Positions 1 to 10,154 of a DNA stretch of 64,000 nt are shown piece by piece. How positions within the stretch are numbered: position 1 is the stretch's first letter; each line of letters opens with the position of its first letter. Source of the DNA: Toxonevra muliebris (lineage: Eukaryota; Arthropoda; Insecta; Diptera; Pallopteridae); contig OY829326.1 in assembly GCA_963691655.1 (NCBI GenBank), forward strand, positions 70,177,235-70,241,234, in the 5' to 3' direction. The notes under the pieces were generated by a model. The model was given only the letters and a program-made list of their open reading frames with translations, had not been told where the DNA came from and searched no databases. The translations under genes were made by a program, and so were the position numbers.

Positions 1-2
1 CT

Positions 3-1869
3 TTAACCCTGCGTCCGACACACGGTTCCAGCCAGACCTTTTTTATTTTCAATTGCAAATAAAATATATTTGTATTTTAGCTATCGACTTGCGCTTCCAG
101 GTAGCTTCCTAAAATTTCATTGGTTATCAAATGATGAAAAAAATTTTAACAAAAAGTCCTTGAATAGGATGTTAAAACGATGTTTTGAAATCTCTACCTC
201 GCACCGACGCAGGGTGTTTGGGTAGACCCCTATACATTTGGTATGAAAACGTATGAGATATGAAGAATTTTGTTCATTCAAACCGTTTTTTTTTACTTTT
301 TCATTCTAAATATTCATTCAAACTGTCTTTTCATGTTCATACAGCACATACGTATGCATGTATTCACATACAACCCTATTTTTACATATTTTTCGTGTAG
401 CAATGTCTTATCGACGATTCCTTGCATAGACAAGATTTATCCGTTTCGATGATGGTCCTACGCGTGAATTTCGAGAAAGCACCGATAAAGCGGCACCAAT
501 TCGAGATATATGAATTTTTCGAATGAAAATCATGCAAAAAACTACGAACCCCATGAAAACATTACGGTTGATGAGCAACTCTTTTCATATGGTGGTAGAA
601 CAAAATTTACCTAATTTATACCATCAAAGCGAGCTAAATATGGCATAAAAGTTTGGTGGGCTTACGATTCAAAAACAAAATATCCACTGCAAGGTAAATT
701 ATGCACGGGAAAAGGCGAAGAGCGCGAAGTGAAACAAGGAGAAAATGTTTTGCTACAATTGCAAACCGATGTACAAACAGTGGTCGAACATTTGTTGCTG
801 ACAATTTTTTCACCACATTGGAAGAAACTAAGAGACTTACCACTATTGGTCTTGCATTCGTCGGCACTATTCGATCCAATAAAAAATACCTTCCTGCTGA
901 AATGAAAAAAAAATTCTACTCGTCCTGTGCTTTCAACTCTTTGTGAATTTATTTTCTACCGTACATTATACAAAAAATCGTGTGGGCGAAGCAATGAAAC
1001 CAGAAGCAATTTTGTTTTATAATGCTAAAAATCTGGTTTAGATTGCATGGATCAAATGGTCACATATTTCACGTCGAAACGCCCAACTAGACGGTGGACT
1101 CTTGCCTTCTTTTTCAACATGTTAGATGCTATGGCATTGGCTGCTTATTGTATTTGCAAAGAAGTAGATGGTCTCACCAGAAACGACGCGCGACGCAATT
1201 TTTTGACTACGCTATCCAACACATTGGTTCTTGCAACATCGAAAATCGAATGAACAATGTTCATATCATTTCTCGTTTGGCTATTGAATCGTATTTTGGC
1301 AGATCAATCAATCTTTCAGTAAGCACATTGGCAGTCCATAAAGCTGGAGCGAATACACTAACTGGTAAGAGAGATTGTAAACTTTGTTTACAAGGAGGAA
1401 ATAAGCTGCGCCGAAAAACTCGCTTCTCTTTGTTCGATTTGCTCAAATATAGTGTGTGAACAACACTCAAAGATCGCATATACATGTTTTACCTGCATGC
1501 CCAACAACTCATAAGAGAGCTCATATGATATTTCATAATAAAAATCACTGAAATTGCATTTTGTTTGTTCAAATAACAATTATGTGATTCCAAATAATAT
1601 ACAAAACAAAAAAAAAAAATTAAAATGTGTATTTTTTATCAGACCGAAATACGTTTTTGATTTTTTTTTCCACACACAGGTTGTTCAACATATGCGAAAA
1701 CATTTCAGAAAGGTAAGAAGGAAGTAAAAACTATATACCTGATTGGTATATATATGAGCTCAAATGTGAGTATTATTTTCATAAAAATGCGTGTAGTTAC
1801 ATAGGGGTCCAGCCCGGCACCATGTGTCGGTTGAAGGGTACACGGAACATGTGTCAGAGGGAGGGTTAA
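3..1869. mobile_element. piggyBac-like DNA transposon, complete but inactive
   Basis: The segment is bounded by TTAA at 3-6 and 1866-1869, the target site used by piggyBac elements. Next to each TTAA are inverted termini: the left starts CCCTGCGTCCGACACA and the right, reverse-complemented, starts CCCTCCCTCTGACACA. A second inverted pair lies inside (202-235 against 1798-1833) and shares the CCGACRCA core with the termini. The interior holds a decayed transposase at 403-1514 on the plus strand. At about 1.87 kb the element is shorter than autonomous members, which fits loss of the N-terminal coding part. Target site, termini and transposase family agree, so the assignment is firm; exact ends were judged by eye. 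Confidence 0.88.
403..1514 (+). pseudogene. piggyBac-family transposase relic (DDE_Tnp_1_7)
   Basis: Reading across frames recovers most of a piggyBac transposase catalytic domain. In order there is a start resembling MSYRRFL..RFIRFDD, then NYEPHENITVDEQLFSYGG, a GIKVWWAYDSKTKYPL block, FVADNFFTT, FVGTIRSNKKYLP, LDCMDQMVTYF and a TRRWTLAFFFNMLD block. Aspartates at codons 570-572 (VDEQ), 800-802 (ADNFF) and 1041-1043 (LDCMDQ) match the three catalytic aspartates of the family. The end keeps a Cys-rich zinc-binding tail: CKLC near 1377, then in another frame CSIC, VCEQH and CFTC before a stop at 1512-1514. The gene is dead: an early stop near 427, at least three frame changes (around 750, 950 and 1425) and no N-terminal region. 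Family identity is strong; the frameshift positions are approximate. Confidence 0.85.
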
Positions 1870-4714
1870 TAGCTAGTACCAGTTTTCCAAAATCAATATG
1901 CACTTATATGACGACACTCTTAAATGCAGAAATATATAATTGGGATAAAAAACTCTTCACGTCGCGTATGTAGCAGAAAAACAAGCAGATCTTTTCCTTT
2001 CGAGTATGCATAAAAATCTGCATCTATACAAACGACAACAATGACATAAAGCAGGAGGTGTTGCTCCATTATACAAAAATTGAATACTCAATGCCCATCT
2101 TGGCGCCCTGTTCATCTTGGGGCCCTCTCCCCTACTCTTATTTTCATCGTACGTCCCTTTGTGTGCTCAAGAGCACAGCAGGTTTTGCGGTTTTTCATTT
2201 ATATTAAATTTTGTAAACCATTGCTAAAGTGACGGTCACACTTTCAATTAACTGACACTAATCGAACTGCCCTTTCTAATAGATAGATCATGGATATAAA
2301 ATTTCAAAAGCCGATTTGTAACAAGCGCATTAATGGACATACAAATGGCACAGTTCGATAAATAGGCCAATTATCTGAGCTCATTTTTTAATGTAACAAT
2401 TTAGTCGTTTTCTTTACATATTGCACATATGTAAGCTTACTTATTTTTATTGCTGTTTTTAATAAATTTTGTAATCAACCAACCCCTGGATAAACGTCCT
2501 TTCATAAATAACACTGCAAGGCTTCAAACTAAAATGTAAAGGTTGCTGTAAACTATTTAACTTTGCTCTGCGACCCAGCTTTTATAATATTTACTTAAGG
2601 TTAAGAAAATCAAAATTTTAATTTAGAAATCATAAATTTTAGATATCTTTTTTTACGACAATCGTAAAATCACACATGCAAACATACGCAGGCACACCTA
2701 AAAGTACATAGTACAATCATCAATAACACGCACACCCTCACACTCACTTTACGGCGCAAACACATATACACACATACTCTTAAATAAAATAAGGCGTTAA
2801 TAATATTTCTTTTTGCTTTTTATTTTAGAGGCAATTTAAATTGCTTAAACAAATCTCGAGAAAATCCAAGATAACAATTCAAAATAAATCTGCCAGCATA
2901 TACAAATACATATGCATAGAAACTAACACACACATCCACACACTTGCAAATGTCCATATAATAAAAAAGGGGAAATATAAGAGGAAAAGAAGTAGAGTGT
3001 CATCATGTCGCAAGCGTTAAAGTGTCCTTACACGCAACTATAAATGTTTAACTGTTTGTATGTAGGTGTGTTTAACTGTGTGTGTGTCTGAAGAGAGGAT
3101 GGGGCACAAATGTGTTTGTATTTTTGTACTTTTTGGCACGCAATAAGAACTGCTCTGCACAATATCAACCAAAGTAAAGCAACAATCGTAAGAATGAAAA
3201 AAAAGTACTTCATGCATATAGGCGGATGGACGGACAGACAGACTTACGAACGAACATATAGACAACGAATAGTCGGACAGACGGATGTATATAGAGACGG
3301 ACATAAATAAATGCCAGCTTAAGTTCTAAACTCAAGTGGCAGCAATAAAAAAATAATAAATATATATTCACTACACACACATCAGAATTTCAGTGGACCC
3401 CAGACGCACGCAAATTTAAGGCTCAAAAGGCAAGAGAAGCACAGAAGGGAATAACAGAAAGATATATATGGAGAGGGAAGAGCGTATAAAAAAACAGGAG
3501 AAAGAAGAAAAAAGTAACAGAATTTCAAAATTTATTACGCAAAAGTTGTTGTGAAGTTGTAAAGCAAACAAATAAAAACAAAACGCAGAAAAAAATGAAA
3601 GCGGAAAGGGAAATGAAAGCAAAAGAAATACAAAGGCATGTAAGCATTCATACATATATGAGCATGTATTGGTAAGTATGTGCGTAACAACAATGTTTCA
3701 TCGTTTCCTGATTTCAATTGTATGAAATCGGCTTTTAGAGTTGCATATTTGAAGGCGCACATCAGCAACGATGGTGGCATACATTTGACAAAGCTTGTGT
3801 ACTTTAGCTTTGGTTGCCGCATTGACATTTGTTGCATATTGTTAGGCGCTGTGGGAGTATGTACTGCTGCTGCTGCTGTGGCTGTGTATGTTTGCTTAAA
3901 CTCAATACAATTGTTTTTTATTAGTTGTAACAAACATACAAACTCTCATAATACAGCATATGCATTCACTACCCTTACACACACACATATATACACACTT
4001 TTAAATATATATACATATGTATATTTACGCAAATATACGTACATATTGCCAATAATCCGCATTATAGTGCTTGTTTACGTTTACCGTTTTATTATGGTTT
4101 GGATTATGAAATGTGATATGCGCCATTTTTAGCGTATTTTAAGCAGCGCATTAACAATGTCAAGCAATAATGCCCACATGCGGATATAAATGCGGAAATT
4201 AATACATTGAAGTAGCGGTGCGTCGGTTGCGTAGCATTTGAGAGGATGAACGATTGTTGGAGAGCCGGTATGAGAGCAATGTTTAACGATTATTACGTAT
4301 TTAAATTAGATGTGCAGTTATTTTTCGTATTTTACGTTAGGTACCTATTTGGCATTTCTTAACTATAGAATAGGTTTTTAAGTTTTTCGAATAACATTTT
4401 ATAAATCATTTCAATTTTATATTTACCCAAAATTTTTAGGTTGATTCGCAGTATGTTGACTTAAAGTTGAGATGGAGAACATGAAATTCACTTCATTGAA
4501 GATTGAACATTGTGAGTTGCCATTTGATTGGAGGAGGGAAGTGGAAAAGTTTTACTTGAAAATAATTGAAATACTTGAAAATATTGGTACTTTGGTACTA
4601 CAATTGAGCTTTGAACCTGGCATTATCTCTTGAACGAAAAGACATACGGCACCTCGATATATATTGCTGGATTCGTTATTAGTCAGTTAGTTGGAATACA
4701 AAATTTGTTTATTT
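1870..4714. other. AT-rich non-coding stretch with simple repeats
   Basis: I see no gene here. It holds scattered CA/TG-rich tracts (around 2680-2780, 2920-2945, 3055-3090 and 3975-3995), a degenerate GGACAGAC-type tract at 3223-3303, and poly-A/T runs. The open frames at 3416-3933 (minus) and 3680-4132 (plus) are of biased composition (phenylalanine-rich or tracking the microsatellites) and show no domain or clear start context. Confidence 0.6.
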
Positions 4715-4721
4715 ATTACCA

Positions 4722-5015
4722 CGTTTATATCAACTCGCTTTCAATGGTGTCTGTCTGTCTGTCTGTTCGGTACAAATTTTGCAATCGATTTTAAACTAAC
4801 TTCCCGATGAGCTAGAGACTTGAAATTCTAAATATAGTTCAGAACTGGAAGACAATGCAATATAAAGTATCTAAAATATATATAAATATAATAATATTTA
4901 AAATATTTGCATCGGAAGTTTTTCCATTTTTTTCATAGATCAAAGCATTGAACTCATCGCTGTTAAAATCATTGCTTTAGCGGGAGTAGAATATATGTAT
5001 ATGTGTATACATACA
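4722..5015. repeat. Dispersed repeat family X, copy 1
   Basis: The segment begins TTTATATCAACTCGCTTTCA, continues with a (CTGT)n tract at about 4750-4764, a TCGATTTTAAACTAACTTCC block and a TGACAATGCAATATAAA-like block, and ends near GTAGAATATATGTATATGTG. The same blocks occur in the same order and orientation at 38673-39105. Copy 1 lacks roughly 130 bp present in the middle of copy 2. There is no coding potential and I do not recognise the family. Confidence 0.7.
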
Positions 5016-6510
5016 CAAATTCAAAGACAAATGAGAGAGAGAACAAAAACAAATAATAACGAACTTTTCTTTTTCGTTTTGTTCCGCTTACAAAGAGTAT
5101 AGATTGTAAAGAGATCGCAATTTGCTCTTGCTGGAATCGAAACAAAAAATCGTAGAAACAGCAGCGAGGTGCAATACCGATGGTGTGACAGCGACGGTTG
5201 TCAACACATCCAGCAGTCAAAAATGTATGAATGGATGAGTTTGACGTGTTTGATGAAATAAATATTTAACATTTCTTTTAGCAAATAACTTTCAACATTT
5301 ACAGTATTTATATATTCTTTATGTACAAATATGTGAACGTTTTGTTTTGATTTTATGAATTTGATATAGGTACTTTTAAATCTTTTTCTACTGATTTCAT
5401 GAAATCAAAAGGCGAAGAAAGATTATCACTATTTTCAACATTGTACCTAAATATATGTAAATAAGTATATATAATATTAGAACTTTTCATATTTTATATT
5501 TTAATATATAAATAAATTATTCTTCTTGTACATTTTTACATCCATAACAACAAATCTTCTTCTTACTATATATTTGGCAAATGCCTTTATTTCATTTCTG
5601 TTTCAAAATGTAGAATCACAACGAGGTGCAATGTAAAAACAGTTTTTATTGAGTACCCATTTATGTGAGAAGATATAACTTGAATTCTGTTATATTTAAT
5701 GAATAGGGCTATTCGCAATCTGGGGAAAATGATCTTGCACGAGTCCAATAATTAATTGTGACATTGCCATTGACAGTTTCAAGACAATCTGTATGGGATA
5801 AGGAATCTATATGTGGTTGTGAATCTGTATGGGGTTAGGAGAAATTATTTTATACTTTTAGTCCATTTTAAAAACGTGGTATATTAAAAATATTTTTTAT
5901 TTAAATTATTTTTTTGTCCCTCTCACTATTTAATGTTTCGCCGAATGCAAAATCATAAAAAGCGGTAAACAGTTTTGATTTATGGTTAGTTAAAAATTAA
6001 TAATTTTTTTTTTGAAACTCAAAATTTTTATGATACCACAAATAATCCACACAGTCAGTGTTTTTTTTTTGTAGTTGTTTTGCTAAGAAATTATATTTTA
6101 CATTTTTATAAACTAAAATACATGGTACAGCTTCGCAAGACAGATCTTCAGAAATTATCTTGAAATTTTAGTTTTAAAAAACTAAATTTATTCCGAAAAT
6201 TTTTTTTTCGTTTTTTTTTTATTTATGAAATACATTTTTAGTATAAGTATAAAACCCCCATATAAAAAAAATAGTTTTAATAGTTTACCATAATTACAAG
6301 AATTGTAGTTAAAGAGCAAAAGCCTCCGAAAAATGCTTCAAAATGTATGCTACTACTTTGTGTTCGGCATTCATCAACTCCGAAAGCTTACCCACAATTA
6401 TTTAATGAACTAATTCCTCAATTTAAAAAAAAAAATCTAAAATCGCTGCGTCAAAAATGTTTTAGTTATTTTTACGTATTTTAATTTACTTATATTTTGT
6501 TAATTGAAAA
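5016..6510. other. AT-rich non-coding stretch
   Basis: No gene or recognisable element is seen. The stretch has homopolymer A/T runs (for example 6008-6016, 6061-6070, 6210-6220) and two GAGGTGCAAT phrases (5164 and 5622), of no clear meaning. Confidence 0.5.
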
Positions 6511-6897
6511 CTAAAAACTAGTGCTCTTGATACTCGTTTACCCGGGCTATACCCGGATACTATTATGACGGGTATCTGTTATGCTTCAGGAACCCGTTTT
6601 CCGCGGCTACCCGAGAATTTCCGGGTACACATGAGTTTTCGGGTACCCGTTGATAGTAGATTGATTGAAATTAACTTAGAAAATTAGGACACTACAAAAT
6701 CTCCTATACATAAATTTATTGGTTGTACCTAGTTAACATTTAAACGAAATTAGAAAAGGTAGTAAATAGTTGTAGACAAAATAATATTAGTAGTTCCACA
6801 AAAACAATTCCAAAATATGGTAGAGTCATATTTCATTCAGTTTATTTTGTTCGCATTTTCAAAAAAGAATTGTATGTGGGTTAAGTTAGGTTAAAGT

Positions 6898-8142
6898 CAG
6901 GGGCGGATACAAGGGAGGGAACAGGGGGAATTTTCCCCTCCCAAAAAATTTTCAAACACTTAAAAATGTAATAACTTAAACAGGCAAAAAGGTGAACATA
7001 ATTAGTTATTGTTGTTTTTAGTTATTACGTTTTACTTTTGCTCATTAAACCACTTTCCTTCTCTATGGAAATGTGCTGAAATAATAATGATACCTAAACC
7101 AAATAAACATGAAAACTCAGTGGCCTCATATAGACCTATAAGTTTTCTGGCAATATTCCCGAAAATATTCGCAGTAGTAGATTGCTAATAATACAAGAAA
7201 ATAAGAAAATAGTTCCTTATCACCAATCGTCATACTCCTGGTACTCAGGTACTCCTGAGCAATATCATCGCATAGAGAATATTGTCACTTACTTTCTAGA
7301 ATGCAAAAAATATATCAAGAAGCGTTGGCATCAAGGGCTGTTATACAAATTAAAAAATTTACTTCCAGCTCTATTTTATTTGGTCTTAAAATCCTATCAT
7401 TCTATGTCAAAGTAAATGATGAAACATCAGCCAAATGTCAAGTGAAAGCCGGAGTACCATAGGGTAGTGTTGTGGGTCCTGCTCTTTATTCAATTTTTAC
7501 CTGCGACTTGCCTGAAACTGATGGTGTTAATATAGCTACTTATCCAGACGATACTGCCTTTTTAGCGTCAAATTAATCTCCTACGGAAGCTGCAAATCTA
7601 GTTCAGAAACAGCTCGACGACGTTCAATAATGGTTACTTCGTGGATGAGTACTTGACTGGAGTTCCATCTGCCTCAGGTTCGATTACCAGATGGGGTTAA
7701 ATTTTTAAAAAATGTCTAAATGGATTGTTCTAATAAAATGGATCATTTCGGTGATTTAGTATCAGTTCAACTGGTTCTATCCTCAGGTAGAGAATTGAAT
7801 TCTCCAAAAAAAAAAAAATTATAAGTTTCGGGTCGATATAAAGAAAATCCCAGATGGGAAAAAGAAAATTGGAATACAGGGCAGGAATCAGCTACCTTAA
7901 ATTATTCATAAAATTCTACTAATTCTCGACCCATTATAAACCAGGCTTACACCGAAAACTGGATATATGTATCCTATTGTTATATTTTCCACGATCCTTT
8001 ACCTTGAAAATAGATCATAGAAATTTTGAAACAAAAAACGATACACGAACGAGAAAAAAACGCTCCAGCCCGCGTTTTGGTTCATGTGGAGAATTTTTAT
8101 TTTTTATTTCCCCCCCCTTTTTATTTCCTGTATCTGCCACTG
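6898..8142. mobile_element. Inner hAT-like element (TIR CAGTGGCGGATACA)
   Basis: The left end reads CAGGGGCGGATACAAGGG; the right end, reverse-complemented, reads CAGTGGCAGATACAGG. The flanks are GTTAAAGT (6890-6897) and GTTGAAGT (8143-8150), an 8-bp target duplication with one transition. Both ends run into G-rich/C-rich tracts (6915-6940 and 8111-8118). A terminus with the same CAGTGGCGGATNTAG sequence occurs at 19046 and at 44181, so this is a family in the window. It carries a Jockey-type reverse transcriptase relic inside and no hAT transposase. Confidence 0.8.
7074..7640 (+). pseudogene. Jockey-clade LINE reverse transcriptase relic
   Basis: Pieces of a non-LTR reverse transcriptase follow one another in the expected order: IIMIPKPNKHENSVASYRPI (start of the domain), an IVPYHQ..SGTPEQYHRIENIV block, WHQGLLYKLKNLLPALFYLV, AKCQVKAGVP followed by a stop then GSVVGPALYSIFTCDLP, and IATYPDDTAFLAS. 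The last is the catalytic motif, here YPDD in place of the usual FADD; both aspartates remain. Internal stops (for example after AGVP and after LAS), frame changes and a missing stretch between the first blocks show it is dead. The motif set and the LLPALFYLVLKSY block point to the Jockey clade. Confidence 0.78.
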
Positions 8143-8149
8143 GTTGAAG

Positions 8150-8452
8150 TGGTTGTCGAGAGACACGCATAGGCCTGAACGGCCCATTGTGATACCTCTT
8201 AGTTGGATCTACAGTTTAATGCCGATTCCGAAAGGCAGTTTAACAATTTTTTTATCAGGTCGGTGGTCTTGCCATTACCAACCAAGGTGTGTACTTGTAC
8301 ATTTTCTTATAATTCTCATCCACTTCTTATTGATAGTGAATTTAAGAAGGTTATGAGAATTAACCACCAAACGAAGATGGGAATCGAACTCGAACCTGCC
8401 GGATAAAAGTCTAGTGCACTACCTACTGGACTACTAAGGTCGTTGTAATTGT
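8150..8452 (-). repeat. tRNA-derived SINE family B, copy 1
   Basis: On the minus strand the element starts near 8450 with a tRNA-like head. A TAGTCCAGTAGG block resembles an RNA polymerase III A box, and about 35-40 bases later GAGTTCGATTCCC resembles a B box. The body then runs to a TAGAGACACGC-like 3' end near 8155. The same head, body and tail recur at 47728-47968 on the same strand, and a tail fragment is at 48838-48865. It starts directly beside the inner hAT-like element. Confidence 0.75.
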
Positions 8453-8651
8453 ATGTGGAAGCCAAGTAATTCTCGGGTACCCGAATTCAGGTATTACCCG
8501 CAAATTTTCGGGTACCCACAAAATTTTCAGGTATGCGTTGACCGAATTGTCCGGGTACCCGTTTGAGATCGGGTAATACCCGAATTTCCTGTACCCGGGT
8601 ATTTTTATATGCGGGTATTAACCGACGGATGTCAAGAGTACCACTGAAAAC

Positions 8652-8957
8652 ATTGTTTTTTAAACTTTATAGTTGGGGGATGATGACCCGAACCTTTAAG
8701 TAAATTGAATTAATTAAACAAGTTTTTCTATAAAATAAAAATTTTGTTTGAAAAATATTTGATATGCTTTTAAGCTAAGGTTGGTGTTGATTGTATCTAG
8801 AGCCGTAAAATTAAAATGTAATAAATATACTGATACTGGTTCTCAGTAGTTTGGAATTGGGACTTGGAAAACTCAAGTACGAATACTTTATCAAGTATCG
8901 GTATTTTGTATTTAAATAAATTTTAAGGACTTTCAAGTATTTTGTAAATTCATCAAC
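8652..8957. other. Short non-coding gap
   Basis: AT-rich spacer between the nested hAT-like complex and the mariner element. I see nothing recognisable beyond a TCAAGTA-rich patch (8870-8940). Confidence 0.5.
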
Positions 8958-8959
8958 TA

Positions 8960-10152
8960 AGGAGTGAGATTGAAAAAATCTTAACACACGTTTTACCTAA
9001 TAATACTGTTCCTTGTTATCTTTGAAAAATATGTCAGTTGTTATTTTTAATGACAAACATGTTGATTTATTGTGAGTTTGATCAAAATGAGTGAAGAAAA
9101 AGAAGTACGTCTTAAAATTATTAAAAACTTTCAACAAAAAAACCCAAATTGGTCCTACAAAAAATTGGCCAAAAAATTAAAGGTCTGCCGTCAAACTGTT
9201 TCCAATGTTATTAAACAGTTTCAGAAGAATTTGACCATCGATAGGAAATCTGGTTCGTGAAGAAAACAAGGACCACATGATATTGGGAAAGCCAAGAAAA
9301 TAGAAAGCGTATTGAAAAGATCTCCAAACACATCTGGTAGAAAAGCTGCCCGGTTAGCCCTGTGCTAAAACTTAAAGCCAATGCAGGTTTGAAAACATAC
9401 AAAGTCCAAAAAGTTCCAGACAGGAATGCTGCAAAAAATTTAGACGCCAAAAGTAGGGCTCGGAAATTAAAATCGAATTTCATACAAAAATATTCATGTT
9501 GTATAATGAACTACGAAATGTATGTACTGGCAGATTTTACGCAGCTTCCGGGTCAAAATTTTTATGTTACTGATGGTCGAGGAAATGTCGAAGAACAATT
9601 TAGAATCCAAACACAGACAAAATTTCCTAAAAAATTCCTGGTATGGCAAGCTATATGCAGTTGCGGCAACGGCAAAAGAAGCAAGTCATTTGTTACAGTG
9701 GGCTCTATAAATACCGAAATATACATCAAAGAATGTTTGATAAAAAAAAACTTCTTCATTTCATAAGAGAGCACATCATGTCCACATATTTTTGGCCCGA
9801 TTTGGCATTATGTCACTACGGCAAGAAAGCTCTGGAGTGGTACCAAAGTAATAACATAGTTTTTGTACCAAGAGAGGCCAATCCTCCAAATTGTCCGGAG
9901 CTATGACCAGTTGAGAGATATTGGGCTCTTGTGAAAAGAAACTTAAAGAGCACAAAAAAGGTGTCCCAAAATATCGAAGATTTTAAGAGGAGATGGGCAA
10001 TCTATTCCAAAAAGGTGTCTGAAACAACTATCAAATCTCTAATGGAAGGCTTACCAAAAAAGGTCCACGAGTTCGTAAATAGTGGTTAGAACTATAGAAG
10101 TTATATTTTTCTGTAATTTGTAAAATGTTAAGATTTTTTCAATTTCACTCCT
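8960..10152 (+). mobile_element. DD37E mariner-like transposon, full-length, inactive
   Basis: The ends are inverted repeats of 27 bases with one mismatch: AGGAGTGAGATTGAAAAAAT at the left and AGGAGTGAAATTGAAAAAAT reverse-complemented from the right, both continuing CTTAACA. The element is flanked by TA at 8958-8959 and 10153-10154, the target duplication of the IS630-Tc1-mariner superfamily. Its 1193 bp length fits one transposase gene, which fills the interior on the plus strand but is broken. Confidence 0.93.
9087..10089 (+). pseudogene. DD37E mariner transposase, disrupted
   Basis: The ATG at 9087 starts MSEEKEVRLKIIKNFQQKNP, followed by a helix-turn-helix-like block (YKKLAKKLKVCRQTVSNVI). 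A TGA interrupts the frame at 9258-9260, after which KQGPHDIGKAKK continues. A frame change near 9365 leads to LKANAGLKTYKVQKVPDRNA. The catalytic core is VLADFTQLPGQNFY, KFPKKFLVWQAICSC and SFVTVGSINTEIYIKECL. After another frame change near 9745 come FWPDLALCHYGKKALEWY, ANPPNCPEL, a stop (9904-9906) and PVERYWALVKRNLK, ending at TAG 10087-10089. The second aspartate (PDLA) and the glutamate (PVER) are separated by 37 residues, the DD37E hallmark. The first catalytic site, normally an Asp-Asp-Glu tract, reads NYEMY, so the first aspartate is lost as well. Confidence 0.9.
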
Positions 10153-10154
10153 TA

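Larger units (their letters stand above)
6519..8643. mobile_element. Outer hAT-like element (TIR TRGTRCTCTTGAYA)
   Basis: The left end TAGTGCTCTTGATACTCG and the reverse complement of the right end, TGGTACTCTTGACATCCG, align without gaps over 18 bases; all but one or two differences are transitions. The flanks carry an 8-bp near-duplication, CTAAAAAC (6511-6518) and CTGAAAAC (8644-8651), the duplication length expected for hAT elements. Both subterminal regions (6540-6655 and 8473-8625) are packed with ACCCG/CGGGT motifs, several forming the palindrome CGGGTACCCG. No transposase of its own is visible; the interior is taken up by later insertions. It is therefore a non-autonomous hAT-like element, split by nested elements. 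Confidence 0.78.

Noticed and set aside
2230..2245. CGGTCACACTT, resembling a fly core-promoter motif
   Set aside because: Isolated motif with no initiator, no downstream coding sequence and no second promoter element.
3535..4132. Overlapping long frames on both strands (132 and 150 codons)
   Set aside because: Products are Thr/Ala/His- or Tyr/Ile-rich and follow GCT and CA/TATA simple repeats; no domain or homology-like pattern.
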